This document shows, in pieces, positions 32,826 through 44,999 of a stretch of 64,000 nt of DNA. Both the position numbers and the translations under genes were made by a program. This DNA is from Homarus americanus (lineage: Eukaryota > Arthropoda > Malacostraca > Decapoda > Nephropidae). The notes below the pieces were generated by a model. The model was not told the origin of the DNA, made no database searches, and saw nothing but the letters and a program-made list of their open reading frames with translations. The stretch's first letter is position 1; every line of letters begins with the position of its first letter. The DNA lies in the NCBI RefSeq assembly GCF_018991925.1, contig NW_024726235.1, positions 5,303,458 to 5,367,457 of the forward strand. Reading direction: 5' to 3'.

Positions 32826-32861
32826 GAGTGACGTGTGAATCTGACTAACTATAAATGAACA

Positions 32862-33228
32862 TGATCTTATATAACCTAGTAAGTGAACATGACCTAGTAA
32901 GTGAACATGACCTAGTAAGTGAATATGACCCAGTAAGTGAACATAACCTAATAAGTGAACATGACCCAGTAAGTGAACATAACCTAATAAGTGAACATAG
33001 ACTAGAAGGTGAACATGACCTAGTAAGTGAACATGATCTAGAAGGTGAACATGACCTAGAAAGTGAACATGACCTAGAAAGTGAACATGACCTAGTAAGT
33101 GAACATGACCTAGTAAGTGAACATGACCTAGTAAGTGAACATGACCTAGAAAGTGAACATGACCAAGTAAGTGAACATGACCTAGAAAGTGAACATGACC
33201 TAGTAAGTGAACATGACCTTCCCTGTTG
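32862..33228. repeat. 18-bp minisatellite AGTGAACATGACCTAGTA
   Basis: About 20 copies with little length variation. The variants are CCTAGAAAG, CCTAGAAGG, CCCAGTAAG and AACCTAATA. Eighteen bases is six codons, so one frame reads as an acidic SEHDLV repeat of 120 residues. Uniform copies and the absence of any start or splice context argue against coding. Confidence 0.95.
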
Positions 33229-33231
33229 ACC

Positions 33232-34975
33232 CGGTGCTTCCTCCCACCTGCTCCTCTCCCTCATCCTTCCTGCACTCATCCCCATCCCCATCCTCCTACC
33301 TCATTCCCCCCTCATCCCCCTACCTGACTTCTTCTACCTTATCCCTCCTGCCTCACCTCTTCTCCGTCATCCCTCTCCCTTATCCCTTCTCCCTATTCCT
33401 CTCATCCCCTCTCCCCTCATTCTCCTCTCCCTCATTCCCCCCCATCCCCCCACTTGACTTCTTCTACCTTATCCTCTCTCCTGCCTCACCTCTTCTCCCT
33501 CATCCCTCTCTCATTCCTCTCCTCTTCCTCTCATCCTCCTGCCCTCCCTCCCTCTCCTCCCTCATCCCTCCTCCCCTCATCCCTTATCCCTCTCCCCTCA
33601 TCCTCCTCCCTCATCCCTCCTCCCTCTTCCTCCTCATCCTCTCCCCTCATCCCTCTCCCTCATTCCTTTCTCCTCTTCCCTCCTCATCCCTCCTGTCTTA
33701 TCCTCTCCCTCATCCCTCCTCCTCCCTCTTCCTCTCATCCTCTCCCCTCATCCCTCCTCCCTCCCTGCCCCCTCATCCCTCTCCCCTCATCCCTCTCCCC
33801 TATCCCCTGCTCCTCCCTCCCTCTCCCCTCATCCCCTCCTCCCCCATCCCTCTCCCTCTTCTCCCTCATCCTCCTCCCTCATCCCTTCTCCCTCTTCCCC
33901 ATCCCTCCTGCCTCCCTCCCTCTCCCTCATCCCTCCTCCTCCCCATCCCTCTCCTCCCCATCCTCCTCCCTCATCCCTCTCCCTCATCCCCTCCTCCCTC
34001 ATCCCTTCTCCTCTTCCTCTCATCCCTCCTGCTCCCTCCTCCCTCTCCCTCATCCCTCCTCCCCTCATCCCTTCTCCTCTTCTCTCATCCTCCCTCCTCA
34101 TCCCTTCTCCTCTCGTCTCATCCCTCCTGCCCTCATCCCTCTCCCTCACCCCTCCTGCCCTCATCCCTCTCCCCATCCCTCCTCCCTCATCCCTTCTCCC
34201 ATCCTCCTCCCCCATCCCTCCTCTCCCTAATCCTCCTCCCTCATCCCTCTCCTCTCTTGTCCCATCCCTCCTCCTCATCCCTCTCCCTAATCCTCCTCCC
34301 TCATCCCTCTCCCTCTTCCTCCTCCTCTCATCCCTCCCTGCCTCACCCTTCTCCCTAATCCTCCTCCCTCATCCCTCTCCCTCTTCTCTCATCCCTCCTG
34401 CCCTCATCCTCTCCCTCATCCCTCCTCTCCCTCTCCCTCATCCTCCTCCTCATCCCTTCTCCTCATCCCTCTCCTAATCCTCCTCCCCTCATCCCTTCCC
34501 TCTTCCTCCTCCCCATCCTCCCTGCCTCACCCTCTTCTCCCTCATCCCTCCTCCCTCATCCCTTCTCCCTCATCCTCCTCCCCCTCATCCCTCTCTCCCT
34601 CATCCCTCCCTCATCCCTCCCCATCCTCCCTCCCTCATCCCTCTCCCTAATCCCTCCTCCCCCCATCCCTTCTCCCTCTTCCTCTCATCCCTCCTGCCCC
34701 ACCTCTCCCTCATCCCTCCCTCCCTCATCCCTCTCCCCATCCCTCCCTCCCTCATCCCTCCTCCCCCATCCTCTCCCTCATCCTCCCTCCTCCCCCTCAT
34801 CCCTCTCCTCCCTCATCCCTCTCCCCTCATCCCTCTCCCTCATCCTCCTCCTCCCCCTCATCCCTCTCTCCTCATCCTCCCTCCCCTCATCCCTCTCATC
34901 CCTTCCCTAATCCTCCTCCCCTCATCCCTCCCCCATCTCCTCCTCCCTCTTCCTCTCACCCTCCTCCCCAGCACA
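33232..34975. repeat. Polypyrimidine minisatellite CTCATCCCTCTCCCT
   Basis: About 1.74 kb, nearly all C and T on the plus strand, made of CTCATCCCTCTCCCT / CTCATCCCTCCTCCCT units of 13-18 bp. Occasional TTCTCCCTCTTCCTCTCATC insertions recur about every 110-130 bases, hinting at a longer period. Ser/Leu/Pro frames up to 383 codons are artefacts. Confidence 0.95.
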
Positions 34976-35111
34976 TTACACCTCTGTCGTGTGAACCTCC
35001 TGACTCCACTCTTCTCCCACTTTACTAACATTTCGGTAATTACATCAACCATTGTATTAAAAATAAATTACATAAATGTTTAAAAAATTACGCCATTACG
35101 ACAGGAAATTA

Positions 35112-35148
35112 CACACACACACACACCACACACACACACACACAAACA

Positions 35149-35193
<45 letters not shown>
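35112..35193. repeat. (CA)n microsatellite
   Basis: About 40 CA units with ACCACA and AACACAA interruptions. Confidence 0.95.
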
Positions 35194-35197
<4 letters not shown>

Positions 35198-35304
35198 GTG
35201 TTTAATGAGTGGAGGGAAGGAAGGGGAGGGACGGAGGTGAGGGAGGGATTTTTTTTTTGAGTTAACAGGAGGCCCTTGTGTTTTAACCGGACCAGTTTTT
35301 TCAA

Positions 35305-37410
35305 CAACTCCACCACCCCCACCACCCCACACCCCACCACCACCACCATCACCACCACCACCACCAACTCCCAACCCCAACCCCACCACCATCACCACCA
35401 CCCCACCACCACCCCCACCCCCACCCCCCACCACCACCACCCCTCACCACCATCACCACCCCTATCACCTGACCACCCCCATCACCACCCCCACCACCAC
35501 CACCACCCCACCACCCCCACCCCCACCCCTACCACTCCCACACCACCCCATCACCACCCCACCACCACCACCACCACCATCACCACCACCACCACCAACT
35601 CCCAACCCACCCCCACCACCATCACCACCAACCCCACACAACTCCACCCCCACCCCCACCCCACCACCACCACCACACCCCACCCACCCCCACCGCCCGC
35701 ACCACCACCCCACCACCACCACACCACCACCCCCCACCACCCTCCACCACCCCTCACCACCATCACCACCCCACCACCCTGACCACCCCACTCACCACCC
35801 CCACCACCACCACCACCCCACCACCCCTCAACCCCACCCCCACCAACCCCCACCAACCCCATCACCACCCCCACCACCACCACCCCAACTCCCAACCTCA
35901 CCCCCACGACCATCACCACCACTACCCCACCACCCCCACCCCCACCACCACCACCACAACCAACACCAACTCCCCAACCCCACCACCACCACCACCACCC
36001 CACCACCCCACCCACCCCCATCACCACCCCCACCACCACCACCCCCACCCACCACCACCAACCCCAACCCCACCCCACCACCATCACCACCATCCCCACC
36101 ACCACCAATCCCACCACCACCCACCCCACCACTAACCCACCCCACCCCCACCAACCCCACACCCACCACCACCACCACCCATCCCCACCCCACCACCCCA
36201 ACCTCCACCAACTCCCCATCACCACCACCACCACCAACCCCTACCACCCCAACCACGCCCAGCACCACCACCACCACCCCATCTGACCCCCACCCCCCCC
36301 ACCACTGCCCACCACCACCACCACACCACCAACCTCCTACCCCTACCCCCACCCCTACCACCACCCCACCACCACCACCACCACCACCAACTCCCACCAC
36401 CCACCACCACCACCACCCACCACCCCCACACCACCACCACCACCACTACCCCCACCACCCCACCACCATCACCACCACCCGGCCACCACCACCTGCCCCA
36501 CCACCACACCACCACACCACCCCACCCACCACCACCACCCACCACCACCACCACCACCACCCCTCACCACCCCACCACCTACCACACCACCACCCACCAC
36601 CACCACTCTCCACCACCACCACCACCCCACCATCAACCCCACCCACCACCACCACCACCACCACCACCCTCCGCCACCCACCACCACCACCACCATCACC
36701 ACCACCACCACCACCACCACCACCACCCCCACCACCTCCCCCACCACCACCACCACCACCACCACCCCACCACCACCACCACCACCACCACCACCACCAC
36801 CACCACACCACCACCACCACCACCACCACCACCACCACCCCCACCACCACACCACCACCACCACCACCACCTCACCACCACCTCCACCCCCACCACCACC
36901 ACCACCACCACCACCACACCACCTCACCACCACCACCATCACCACCACCCCCACCACCACCACCATCACCAACCACCACCAACCACCACCACCACCACCA
37001 CCCACCACCCCCACCACCACCACCACCACCACCACACCACCACCACCACCCTCACTCCACACCCACCACCACCACCACACACCACCACCACCACCACCAC
37101 CACCACCACCTACACCACCACCACCACCACCACCACCATCACCAACCACCCCCACCACCATCACACCACCACCACCACCACCACCACCACCACCACCACC
37201 AACCACCACCAATCACCACCACCACCACCACCACCACCACCACCACCACCACCACCACCACACACCACCAACACTCCACCCCACCAACCACCACACCACC
37301 ACCACCACCACCACCCCACCCATCACCCACCACCACCCCAACTTCCACCACCCCACCACCACCACCACCACCCCTCCCACCACCACCACCCCACCACCAC
37401 CACCACCAAT
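35305..37410. repeat. CCA-rich array, about 2.1 kb
   Basis: Dense CCACCACCACC with interspersed CCCC, CAACTCCCAACC and CATCACC words. The first half contains diverged copies of a longer unit marked by AACTCCCAACCCCAACCC (35366, 35600, 35885 and similar). The second half (36650-37400) is close to pure (CCA)n. The minus strand is GGT-rich with very high quadruplex potential. Gly/Val/Trp frames over 200 codons are artefacts. Confidence 0.96.
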
Positions 37411-37539
37411 GATGCTTAGCAATATAAAAGAAAATAAACTTGCTCCTTTAACTGGACACGACCCGTTAAGTGGTTTTGTTTCCTCCCTCGACAAAACATT
37501 CCGATTAAATGCTAATAGTGGTGATCAATCAGCTGGTGT

Positions 37540-37965
37540 GAGGTGGGCGCAGTGGGGGGACGAGGGTGGAATTAAGTGAGTGAGATGGGGAAGGAGGTAA
37601 TTAGAATGATGTGTGGTAGAGTGGGAATGATGAAGTTGGGGTGGGGAATGGTGGAGTGGGGTAATTGATGGGGGAGGTGGGAGTGGGAGGATGGAGGATG
37701 AGGTGAGACAGAGAGATGGTGGAGGCGTGGGACCCAGGTAGTGGTGGAGTGGAAACAATGAGATGGTGGACCAGGAAACAGTATGATGGTGGAAGGCAGA
37801 ATTAGGTGGGTGAAGTGGGTGAGGTAGGTAGGGAGGTAGGTACACACAAAGTGGAGTAGGGTTGATGAGTGTGTGTAGTAATGAGAGAAGTGGGTGGGCA
37901 AGCTGGAGTTAGGGGAGACGAGTGGGCAAGTGAGTGAGCGGGCAAGTGAGTGGGACAGGAAGGGC
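37540..37965. repeat. Diffuse GTGGAGTGGG / GATGGTGGA repeat
   Basis: A G-rich, degenerate stretch of short GTGGGTGA, GGTGGAGTGG and GGTAGGTAGGG words without a strict period, opposite in strand bias to the CCA array just before it. Confidence 0.65.
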
Positions 37966-37984
37966 AAGATAACACCAGGAACCA

Positions 37985-38825
37985 AATGCTACTTAAAATT
38001 AAAATAAAAAAATAAATAAAAATAAAAATATATTTCTATCATTTAAGAATCACTAAAAAAAACCCACAATAAATTCCCCGTTACCATAATTAACATCAAT
38101 CAACATACCAACATTTATATTGTCTTTCCATCATTAATAACCCTCCACCTCATTAAGACATTCCCCTGACAATAATAATTATCAATCAAATTTACAACAT
38201 TCTTGAACGGCTATAATAAAGGAAGGACTTTTATAAACGATGACTTATTGAACAGTAACGAGAATTTAGGAAATAAATGAATCAATAAATAAATAAATTC
38301 CGAATATTTGTAAGAGTAATACAGATTGGAATGATTGTAGTGAAAAGGAGAAATATTATTATGAAGGAATATCGGATATTTATTTTTTATGGGGAACATT
38401 AAATAGCTAATTAGTATAGTGTAATATTAATCTTTCTTCAATACTGAGGGGTGATATTATTTTTATTGAATTAGCGTCAGAGTGAAAGTTGAAGGAAAAA
38501 AGTAAATGAAAGTTTGAAAAAAAAAAGTCATTAGCCAGAGAATAAAATAGCGAATCTTATACCGATGGCGAACTAATAGGAAGATGGCGAGAGAGAATTT
38601 AAAAGAAATCAAAAGAAAATAGCATTAACTTTTACCATCGTGTCTTAGCGTTAATATAGAGCTTCTGTCACTGTCTAGCTCTAGTCAGTACAGTTAGAGC
38701 AAACATTCGTATCTTCACGCAGAGTTCAGCGTTAAGTAGTCTCTCCAAGCATCTTGATCTTTGTGGATTAGTGACTTAATCCACGAAAATCTAAACAAAT
38801 ACTTATACTCATAGATTATTCGATT
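37985..38825. other. A/T-rich unique DNA
   Basis: About 840 bases, visibly A/T-rich, including AAATAAATAAAAATAAAAAT near 38003 and AATAAATAAATAAATT near 38284. No gene is seen. Such stretches can act as matrix attachment or easily unwound regions, but that is only an inference from composition. Confidence 0.5.
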
Positions 38826-38834
38826 TAACAACAC

Positions 38835-39832
38835 ACATTTTTAACACAGTATAAATCAGATTATGTATACATTTTTAACACAGTATAAACCAGATTATGT
38901 ATACATTTTAAAACAGTATAAATCAGAGTATGTATACATTTTAACACAGTATAAATCATTATGTATACATTTTAAACACAGTATAAATCAGAGTATGTAT
39001 ACATTTTAAACACAGTATAAATCAGAGTATGTATACATTTTTAACACAGTACAAACCAGATTATGTATACATTTTAAAACAGTATAAATCAGAGTATGTA
39101 TACATTTTAACACAGTATAAATCATTATGTATACATTTTAAACACAGTATAAATCAGAGTATGTATACATTTTAAACACAGTATAAATCAGATTATGTAT
39201 ACATTTTTAACACAGTATAAACCAGATTATGTATACATTTTAAAACAGTATAAATCAGAGTATGTATACATTTTAACACAGTATAAATCATTATGTATAC
39301 ATTTTAAACACAGTATAAATCAGAGTATGTATACATTTTAAACACAGTATAAATCAGATTATGTATACATTTTTAACACAGTATAAACCAGATTATGTAT
39401 ACATTTTAAACACAGTATAAATCATTATGTATACATTTTAAACAGTATAAATCAGAGTATGTATACATTTTAAACACAGTATAAATCAGAGTATGTATAC
39501 ATTTTAACACAGTATAAATCATTATGTATACATTTTAAACACAGTATAAATCAGAGTATGTATAAATTTTTAACGCAGTATAAATCAGAGTATGTATACA
39601 TTTTAACACAGTATAAATCATTATGTATACATTTTAAACACAGTATAAATCAGAGTATGTATAAATTTTTAACGCAGTATAAATCAGAGTATGTATACAT
39701 TTTAACACAGTATAAATCATTATGTATACATTTTAAACACAGTATAAATCAGAGTATGTATACATTTTAACACAGTATAAATCATTATGTATACATTTTA
39801 AACACAGTATAAATCATGTATACATCTTTATA
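38835..39832. repeat. 34-bp A/T-rich satellite with 166-bp higher-order period
   Basis: About 30 copies of a 32-34-bp unit with ACAGTATAAATCAGAGTATG, TATACATTTT and AAAC. The variant ATAAACCAGATTATG or ACAAACCAGATTATG recurs with its AACC at 38888, 39054, 39220 and 39386, spacings of exactly 166 bp, so five monomers form a higher-order unit amplified three times. On the right side a three-monomer unit marked by AATTTTTAACGCAG repeats at 99 bp (AACG at 39572 and 39671). GTATAC palindromes occur in every copy. Confidence 0.95.
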
Positions 39833-39839
39833 CTGTGTA

Positions 39840-40115
39840 CATGAGTAACTGTCTGTCCACATAATACATTTGTACACATCAGAAGCTGAGTATATCCTGG
39901 TTCACTATCCAAAGAAAAGCGTCAAAAACAGGTCCTGTGCTCAATAGATAACCTAAAGTACACACTAGTCGGGTCAACCAACCTCCTCTGTGTGTGTTGG
40001 TTTGGTCTACGTTTGAGGTCTCGGGCATTCGAATACACAATAGGACGTACACACACATACACAAGCCATGCACGAGTAGGTAGACATGTCTCTCCTATGG
40101 CTGAACCTTTTTTTT
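39840..40115. other. Unique DNA, no gene seen
   Basis: About 275 bases of ordinary sequence between the 34-bp satellite and a CT tract. Confidence 0.5.
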
Positions 40116-40117
40116 TT

Positions 40118-40120
<3 letters not shown>

Positions 40121-40171
<51 letters not shown>
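40121..40171. repeat. (CT)n microsatellite
   Basis: About 25 CT units on the plus strand, preceded by a T-run. Confidence 0.95.
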
Positions 40172-40173
<2 letters not shown>

Positions 40174-40298
40174 TCACAACAACAGCTATGCCCTCGTTTT
40201 ATCTACTAATTGGCCATGTCCAACACACAGCGGAAGTAGGCAACGTGTACCGCTACTTCCGTCTACCACACGCACCAAGCCAGTAATTGCCGGAGACA

Positions 40299-40470
40299 TG
40301 CGTATAGTTATCCACCTTTCTCCGTGCGTATAGTTATCCACCTTTTTGCATGCGTATAGTTATCCACCTTTCTCCGTGCGTATAGTTATCCACCTTTTTG
40401 CATGCGTATAGTTATCCAGTTTTCCGCGTGTGTATATATATCCTCCGTTTCTCTTGCGTATAGACAGTCA
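40299..40470. repeat. 26-bp minisatellite in a 52-bp alternating pattern
   Basis: Units GCGTATAGTTATCCACCTTT plus CTCCGT and GCGTATAGTTATCCACCTTT plus TTGCAT alternate, giving a 52-bp dimer. The right side decays to related TATATATCC and TATAGACAGTCATCC versions. Confidence 0.92.
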
Positions 40471-40732
40471 TCCACCGTTCCGCGTGTCTAGTGTTCCGTT
40501 TTATCGTCTCTTTATTAGCTTTTAACTTTTGCGTATGTTTTCTTTTTCACGTCTCCGTTTTTTTTTTTATATTCACTTGCGTGTCTTCTGCACCGCACGA
40601 CTGTTCTGAACTCCTGTTGGCCAATTGTCACTTCCGCTCGATTAGTTTCTGTTCCGTGTCATTGTTTACTACTCTCATGGCCGTCTTCATGTCTGTTTAT
40701 ATGTATGTCCGGCTTATTCTCGTTTGTTTGTA

Positions 40733-40797
40733 GGGTTAGATTAGGTTTGGTTAGGTTAGGTTAGGTTAGGTTAGGTTAGGTTTGGTTAGGTTAGGTT
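40733..40797. repeat. Interstitial (TTAGG)n tract
   Basis: About thirteen TTAGG-type units (with TTAGA and TTTGG variants) on the plus strand, in the opposite orientation to the 20.2-kb tract. Confidence 0.9.
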
Positions 40798-40799
40798 TT

Positions 40800-41235
40800 C
40801 TGTGTTCTTTCTCATTAATGAACCTATTTGTTGTGATTTTTACGTGTGTGTGTGTGTGTGTGTGTGTGTTTTTTTTTACTTGGCTAAATCGGTACTATTC
40901 AAGTTCACTAATAATTTCCAATCAATTCAATCTTGACAAAAAATCACAGCTGATTGGCCTATAAACAATAGATCGGCCTATCACACTTCTACTGAGCAGT
41001 TCATTGCTATCATCACTCATGATTTGGGGGCGGGGGAGGGTACTAACACGACACTGACAGATACCATAACACCTGTGAGTCGACTGGTAACGAAGATCCA
41101 ACACCTTGAACGAAACCCGACCAAACCGCATGGAGCAAATCTGAATCCGAATCCCTTAGTTGTTATTGTGAACCCCTGTTGTAGTTTTCCCAGGATGAAG
41201 AGTAAACTTACTTTTGTTTATACATGTTATAATCT
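40800..41235. other. Mostly unique DNA with a short GT run
   Basis: A GT run at 40846-40868 is followed by a T-run. The rest is ordinary sequence without a supported gene. Confidence 0.5.
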
Positions 41236-41442
41236 TATATACTGGAAAAAAAACATTCTACTTACCGTTTCATAATCTTACATACTATAAATAAAACATT
41301 CTACTTACCGTTTCATAATCTTATATACTGGAAAAAAAACATTCTACTTACCGTTTCATAATCTTACATACTATAAATAAAACATTCTACTTACCGTTTC
41401 ATAATCTTACATACTATAAATAAAACATTCTACTCACCGATT
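41236..41442. repeat. 43/44-bp minisatellite ACATTCTACTTACCGTTTCA
   Basis: About five copies of ACATTCTACTTACCGTTTCA followed by TAATCTTACATACTATAAAT plus AAA, with a TATATACTGGAAAAAAA variant alternating in the first copies. Confidence 0.92.
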
Positions 41443-41672
41443 CTGTCACGAAACTGATCATATTGTTAGGTGAAAAATCGTGATTCCTGAAGGTCTTTTG
41501 CACACACCACCACCACCACCACCCAGGTCCCTCACTCTCCTCCTGTGTTCCAGATGGCGCTCCCTCTCATAATCCTGTTGGGGTGAACAAGTCAATAGTG
41601 TTTATTGTGATCTTAGTAATGAACCTTCCTTAAAATAACTTCCCAAACCACATAAAAAAAATCGTAATATAT

Positions 41673-41677
41673 AGAGG

Positions 41678-41712
<35 letters not shown>

Positions 41713-41714
41713 GG

Positions 41715-41766
<52 letters not shown>

Positions 41767-41965
41767 GATGTTGTCGTTGTTGATGTTGTTTTTGTTGATG
41801 TTATTGTTGGTAGACAAATGTTGTTGTTGATGTTGTTGTTGATGATGATATTGATGTTGTTGTTGATGCTGTTGTTGTTGTTGTTGTTGTTGATGTTGTC
41901 GTTGTTGATGATGATATTGATGTTGTTGTTGTGAATGTTGTTTTTGTTGTTGTTGTTATTGTTGT
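41673..41965. repeat. (GTT)n microsatellite with GATGTT interruptions
   Basis: About 100 bases of near-pure GTT followed by imperfect copies with GATGTTGTTGTTGATGATGA-type interruptions. The Asn-rich minus-strand frame is an artefact. Confidence 0.95.
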
Positions 41966-42329
41966 AGTTTATATTTGTGTTAAAAGACGGGCGAACGTTA
42001 GCCTGGCGTAACTACAGTAAAGGCGTAACTAAGGAAGGAAGGGGATCGCCAGACGATGGTCCTCGTGTTTGAAGATAATTTCACGGTATGGGCCTATAAT
42101 TCGTCCACACACACTCTGGTATAATCTACTATACCTGAAGCCATTAACCCAGGTATCACCAGGTACTCCATCAGGTATCTCACTTGTCCAGGTAATTAAG
42201 ATTAACTAGAAAATTATAATTAACAAAATGTGCCAAAAAAAAATGGTCAACCAAACTCAATCTTGAATTATTCATACTGATTCACTTTTAGGTTTTAATT
42301 GGAAGGTTAATAGAGTGGGAAGAATACAG

Positions 42330-43012
42330 GGGGGGAAGAAGAGGGGGAGGATGAAGAGAGGAGGATGAAGAGGAGGAGGATGAAGAGGAGGAGGGAAGAA
42401 GAGGGGAAAGGATGAAGAGAGGAGGATGAAGAGGAGGAGGATGAAGAGGGAGGATGAAGAAGAGGAGGATGAAGAGGAGGGAGGATGAAGAGGAGGAGGA
42501 TGAAGAGAAGGAGGATGAGAAGAGGAGGAGGATGAAGAAGAGGAGAATGAAGAAGAGGAAAATGGAAAAATGGAGCGGAGGAGAGGAGGAGGGAGGAGAA
42601 GGAGAGATGAAGAGGAGGAGGATGAAGAGAGGAGAATGGAAAGATGGAAGCGGAGGAGGAGGAGGAGGAGGAGGAGAGGAAGAAGAGAAGGAGGATGAAG
42701 AAGAGGAGGAGGGATGAAGAAAGGAGGGATGAAGAAGAGGGAGAATGGAAAGATGGAGGAGGAGGAGGAGGAGGAAGAGAAGGAGAATGAAGAAGAGGAG
42801 GAGGATGAAGAAGAGGAGAATGAAGAAGAGGAGAATGGAGAGATGGAGGAGGAGGAGGAGGAGGAGGAAGAGAAGGAGAATGAAGAAGAAGAGGAGGATG
42901 AAGAAGAGGAGAATGGAGAGATGGAGGAGGAGGAAGAGAATGAAGAGGAAGAGGAAGGGAAGGAGATTGAAGAGGGGAAGGATGAAGAAGAGGAGGAGGA
43001 AAAAGGATAGGA
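42330..43012. repeat. Polypurine minisatellite GAGGAGGATGAAGA
   Basis: About 680 bases of GAGGAGGATGAAGAAGAGGA-type units of 14-30 bp on the plus strand, with GAATGGAAAGATGGAG variants recurring. Glu-rich plus-strand frames and Ser/Pro/Leu minus-strand frames are artefacts. Confidence 0.94.
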
Positions 43013-43135
43013 GGAGATATGTGTCTTTCTTGAAGGACCAAAAAGGATAACTTGTTTTACCTGTGAGAATGTGATGCTGATTACCTGTTATTGTGTTCCC
43101 TTCTTAGAACTGTTCTTGTTCACAGGTTCATGTGT

Positions 43136-43440
43136 GACGAGGAGGAGGAGGAGTGGAGAAGAGAGGAGAGAACAGGAAGAAGATGGAGTAGGAGGAGGAG
43201 GACGCGAAAGTAAAACGTGATGGGAGGGAGGAATGAAGAAGCAAAAGTAAGGAAGAAGAAAAACAAAAAGAGAATTGCAAAGACGAAAAGAAAAAGAAAA
43301 GGACGAAGAAGAAGACGAGAAGGAGGAGGAGCATGGGCAGGATAAGGAGGAGGAGCATGGGCAGGATAAGGAGGAGGAGGAAGATTATGCAGAGGAGGAG
43401 GAGAAAAATAAGGAAGGGGAGGAGGAGGAGGGTGAGAAGG
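43136..43440. repeat. Polypurine block with a 27-bp duplication
   Basis: A/G-rich irregular sequence containing an exact tandem duplication of GAGGAGGAGCATGGGCAGGA plus TAAG (about 43324-43371). Confidence 0.85.
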
Positions 43441-43499
43441 CCTCGTGTAGCTGCCTGGTCGCTAGTTATCTCGGGTCTCCATCTTAGAGGGTGCAGCTG

Positions 43500-43960
43500 G
43501 CTGGCCTGAGTATCACACACACACACACACACAGTCTTCGCTCACCATACCCTCCGTCAGCAGTAAGATGCCCCCTAACCTATCACCCCCTGTCCTCATA
43601 ATCCCTCCTTCCCCTCCCCTTCAGATCATAATCCCATCACCAGTAGTGTCCTCAATGTCCACACAAACCTGTAAACGAAGAACTGGACACCTAACATGAC
43701 CCTTGAGATGAAGACATGAGGGTGAAGCGAACACGACCTCCAATGTCGGGGAGGTGGACGATACCCAGTGGGAACAAGGGCAAGAGCTGGCCGCGCGGTA
43801 GCTGACTGGCGATCTTGCTGATAAAACATCATTTAGTACTTATTAGTTGCCTTAAGTAGTTATTAGCTGGCCGGGAACAAATGGTGACCAGGGGGACTGC
43901 TGGGAGTCGCATCGCTGGCTAATTGTCCCCGGTGTGTGTGTGTAACCCGCGGCGGCCCGT
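43500..43960. other. Mostly unique DNA, no gene seen
   Basis: A short CA run at 43515-43533, then ordinary sequence with somewhat raised C+G near 43720-43810. No supported gene or RNA. Confidence 0.5.
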
Positions 43961-43969
43961 CCCATGGGG

Positions 43970-44335
43970 GGGGTAGGAGGGAGGGAGGGAGGGTAAGGTC
44001 GTGAGAGAGAAGGAGAGGGAAGGAAGGGAAGGTAGGAGAAGGCAAGTAAGGGAGAAGGAAGGAAAGGAAGGTAGGAAAAGAAAAGACATTCAGTGAAAGT
44101 TGCAGAGAGGGGAAGAAATGAAGGTAGGGAAGGAGGAGAAGGTGAGAAAGGGTGAAGGAGGAAGAGACAATAAAGAAAGATAAAAACTTCGAAGGATGAA
44201 GAAAGATGAGGAGTGAAAGACACGAGTGTATAAAGAGGAAGCAATGAAAGAAGGAGAGGAAGATGGGAGAAAGCATAGAAGGAAGGAAGGAACGAAAGAG
44301 AATGACAGAATAGAATGAATGAGACAGTACGTGAG
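43970..44335. repeat. Polypurine block GGAAGGAAGG
   Basis: GGGAGGAAGG/GAAGGTAGG/AAAGAGAGG sequence on the plus strand. A polypyrimidine block follows 220 bases downstream, so the two face each other as potential inverted low-complexity arms. Confidence 0.88.
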
Positions 44336-44544
44336 GGACAACATACCATGGGTTGATGTGGTGTAGAATGATAAGTAGAGAATGATGAAGGTAGACCAGA
44401 GAGTTAGCAGTTGATGTAAGGTGTTGTGAAGGTGATTGATCAATAGATATATCCCTGATAAGGGGGTGAAGGAGGAGCTGAGGAGGTTTGCTTAGTAGAT
44501 AAGAATGTTCTACGTTAGTTCATTAGTTAGAAGAAATAATAAGA

Positions 44545-44905
44545 ATGTTCCTTCTCTCTCAGTCTTCTCTTTTCCTTCTATATTTTCAACTTCCCTCTCT
44601 TTTATTACCCTCTCCTCCCCTCCCTCTATACACCCTCTCTCCCTCACTATTCCTCCCTCTCTATCCCTTTCTCCCTCACTATTCCTCCCTCTCTATCCCT
44701 TTCTCCCTCACTTTTCCTTCCTCCCCCACTACCCCCCTCCATCAGCCATCCCTCCTTCTCCTTTACTACTCCCTTCCTCCTCTTTCCTCCCTCCCTCACT
44801 ACTCCCTTCCTCCTCTTTCCTCCCTCCCTCACTACTCCCTCCCTCCTCTTTCCTCCCTCCCTCACTACTCCCTCCCCCCTTACACTCTCCCTCACCACCC
44901 ACCAC
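44545..44905. repeat. Polypyrimidine block, CTCACTACTCCCTTCCTCCT repeat
   Basis: C/T-rich sequence with two clear minisatellites: CTCTATCCCTTTCTCCCTCA (44650-44715) and CCTCACTACTCCCTTCCTCC plus TCTTTCCTCC (44770-44880). Confidence 0.9.
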
Positions 44906-44999
44906 AAACTCATCCTTAAGAACGAGGGATAAGTCCCGAGTACTACTTGACTCTCGCCCTCAACCCTACACTGAGGAGTACCACCTAACACCCCCCCCC

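Noticed and set aside
32855..33229. Acidic 6-residue repeat protein (SEHDLV)
   Set aside because: An 18-bp DNA minisatellite kept in frame by its length. No start, signal or flanking exon structure.
33207..34358. 383-codon Ser/Pro/Leu open frame
   Set aside because: It lies wholly in a CTCATCCCTCTCCCT pyrimidine array. No start context, domain or splice structure.
36469..37212. 247-codon Gly/Val/Trp open frame on the minus strand
   Set aside because: Complement of (CCA)n DNA, not a glycine-rich structural protein gene.
40491..40733. 80-codon hydrophobic ORF resembling a membrane peptide
   Set aside because: It starts at a GTG, is T-rich by composition, and has no start context or recognised motif.
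42714..43010. Glu-rich acidic open frames resembling an acidic domain
   Set aside because: GAGGAGGATGAAGA purine minisatellite. All three plus frames are open with similar low-complexity products.
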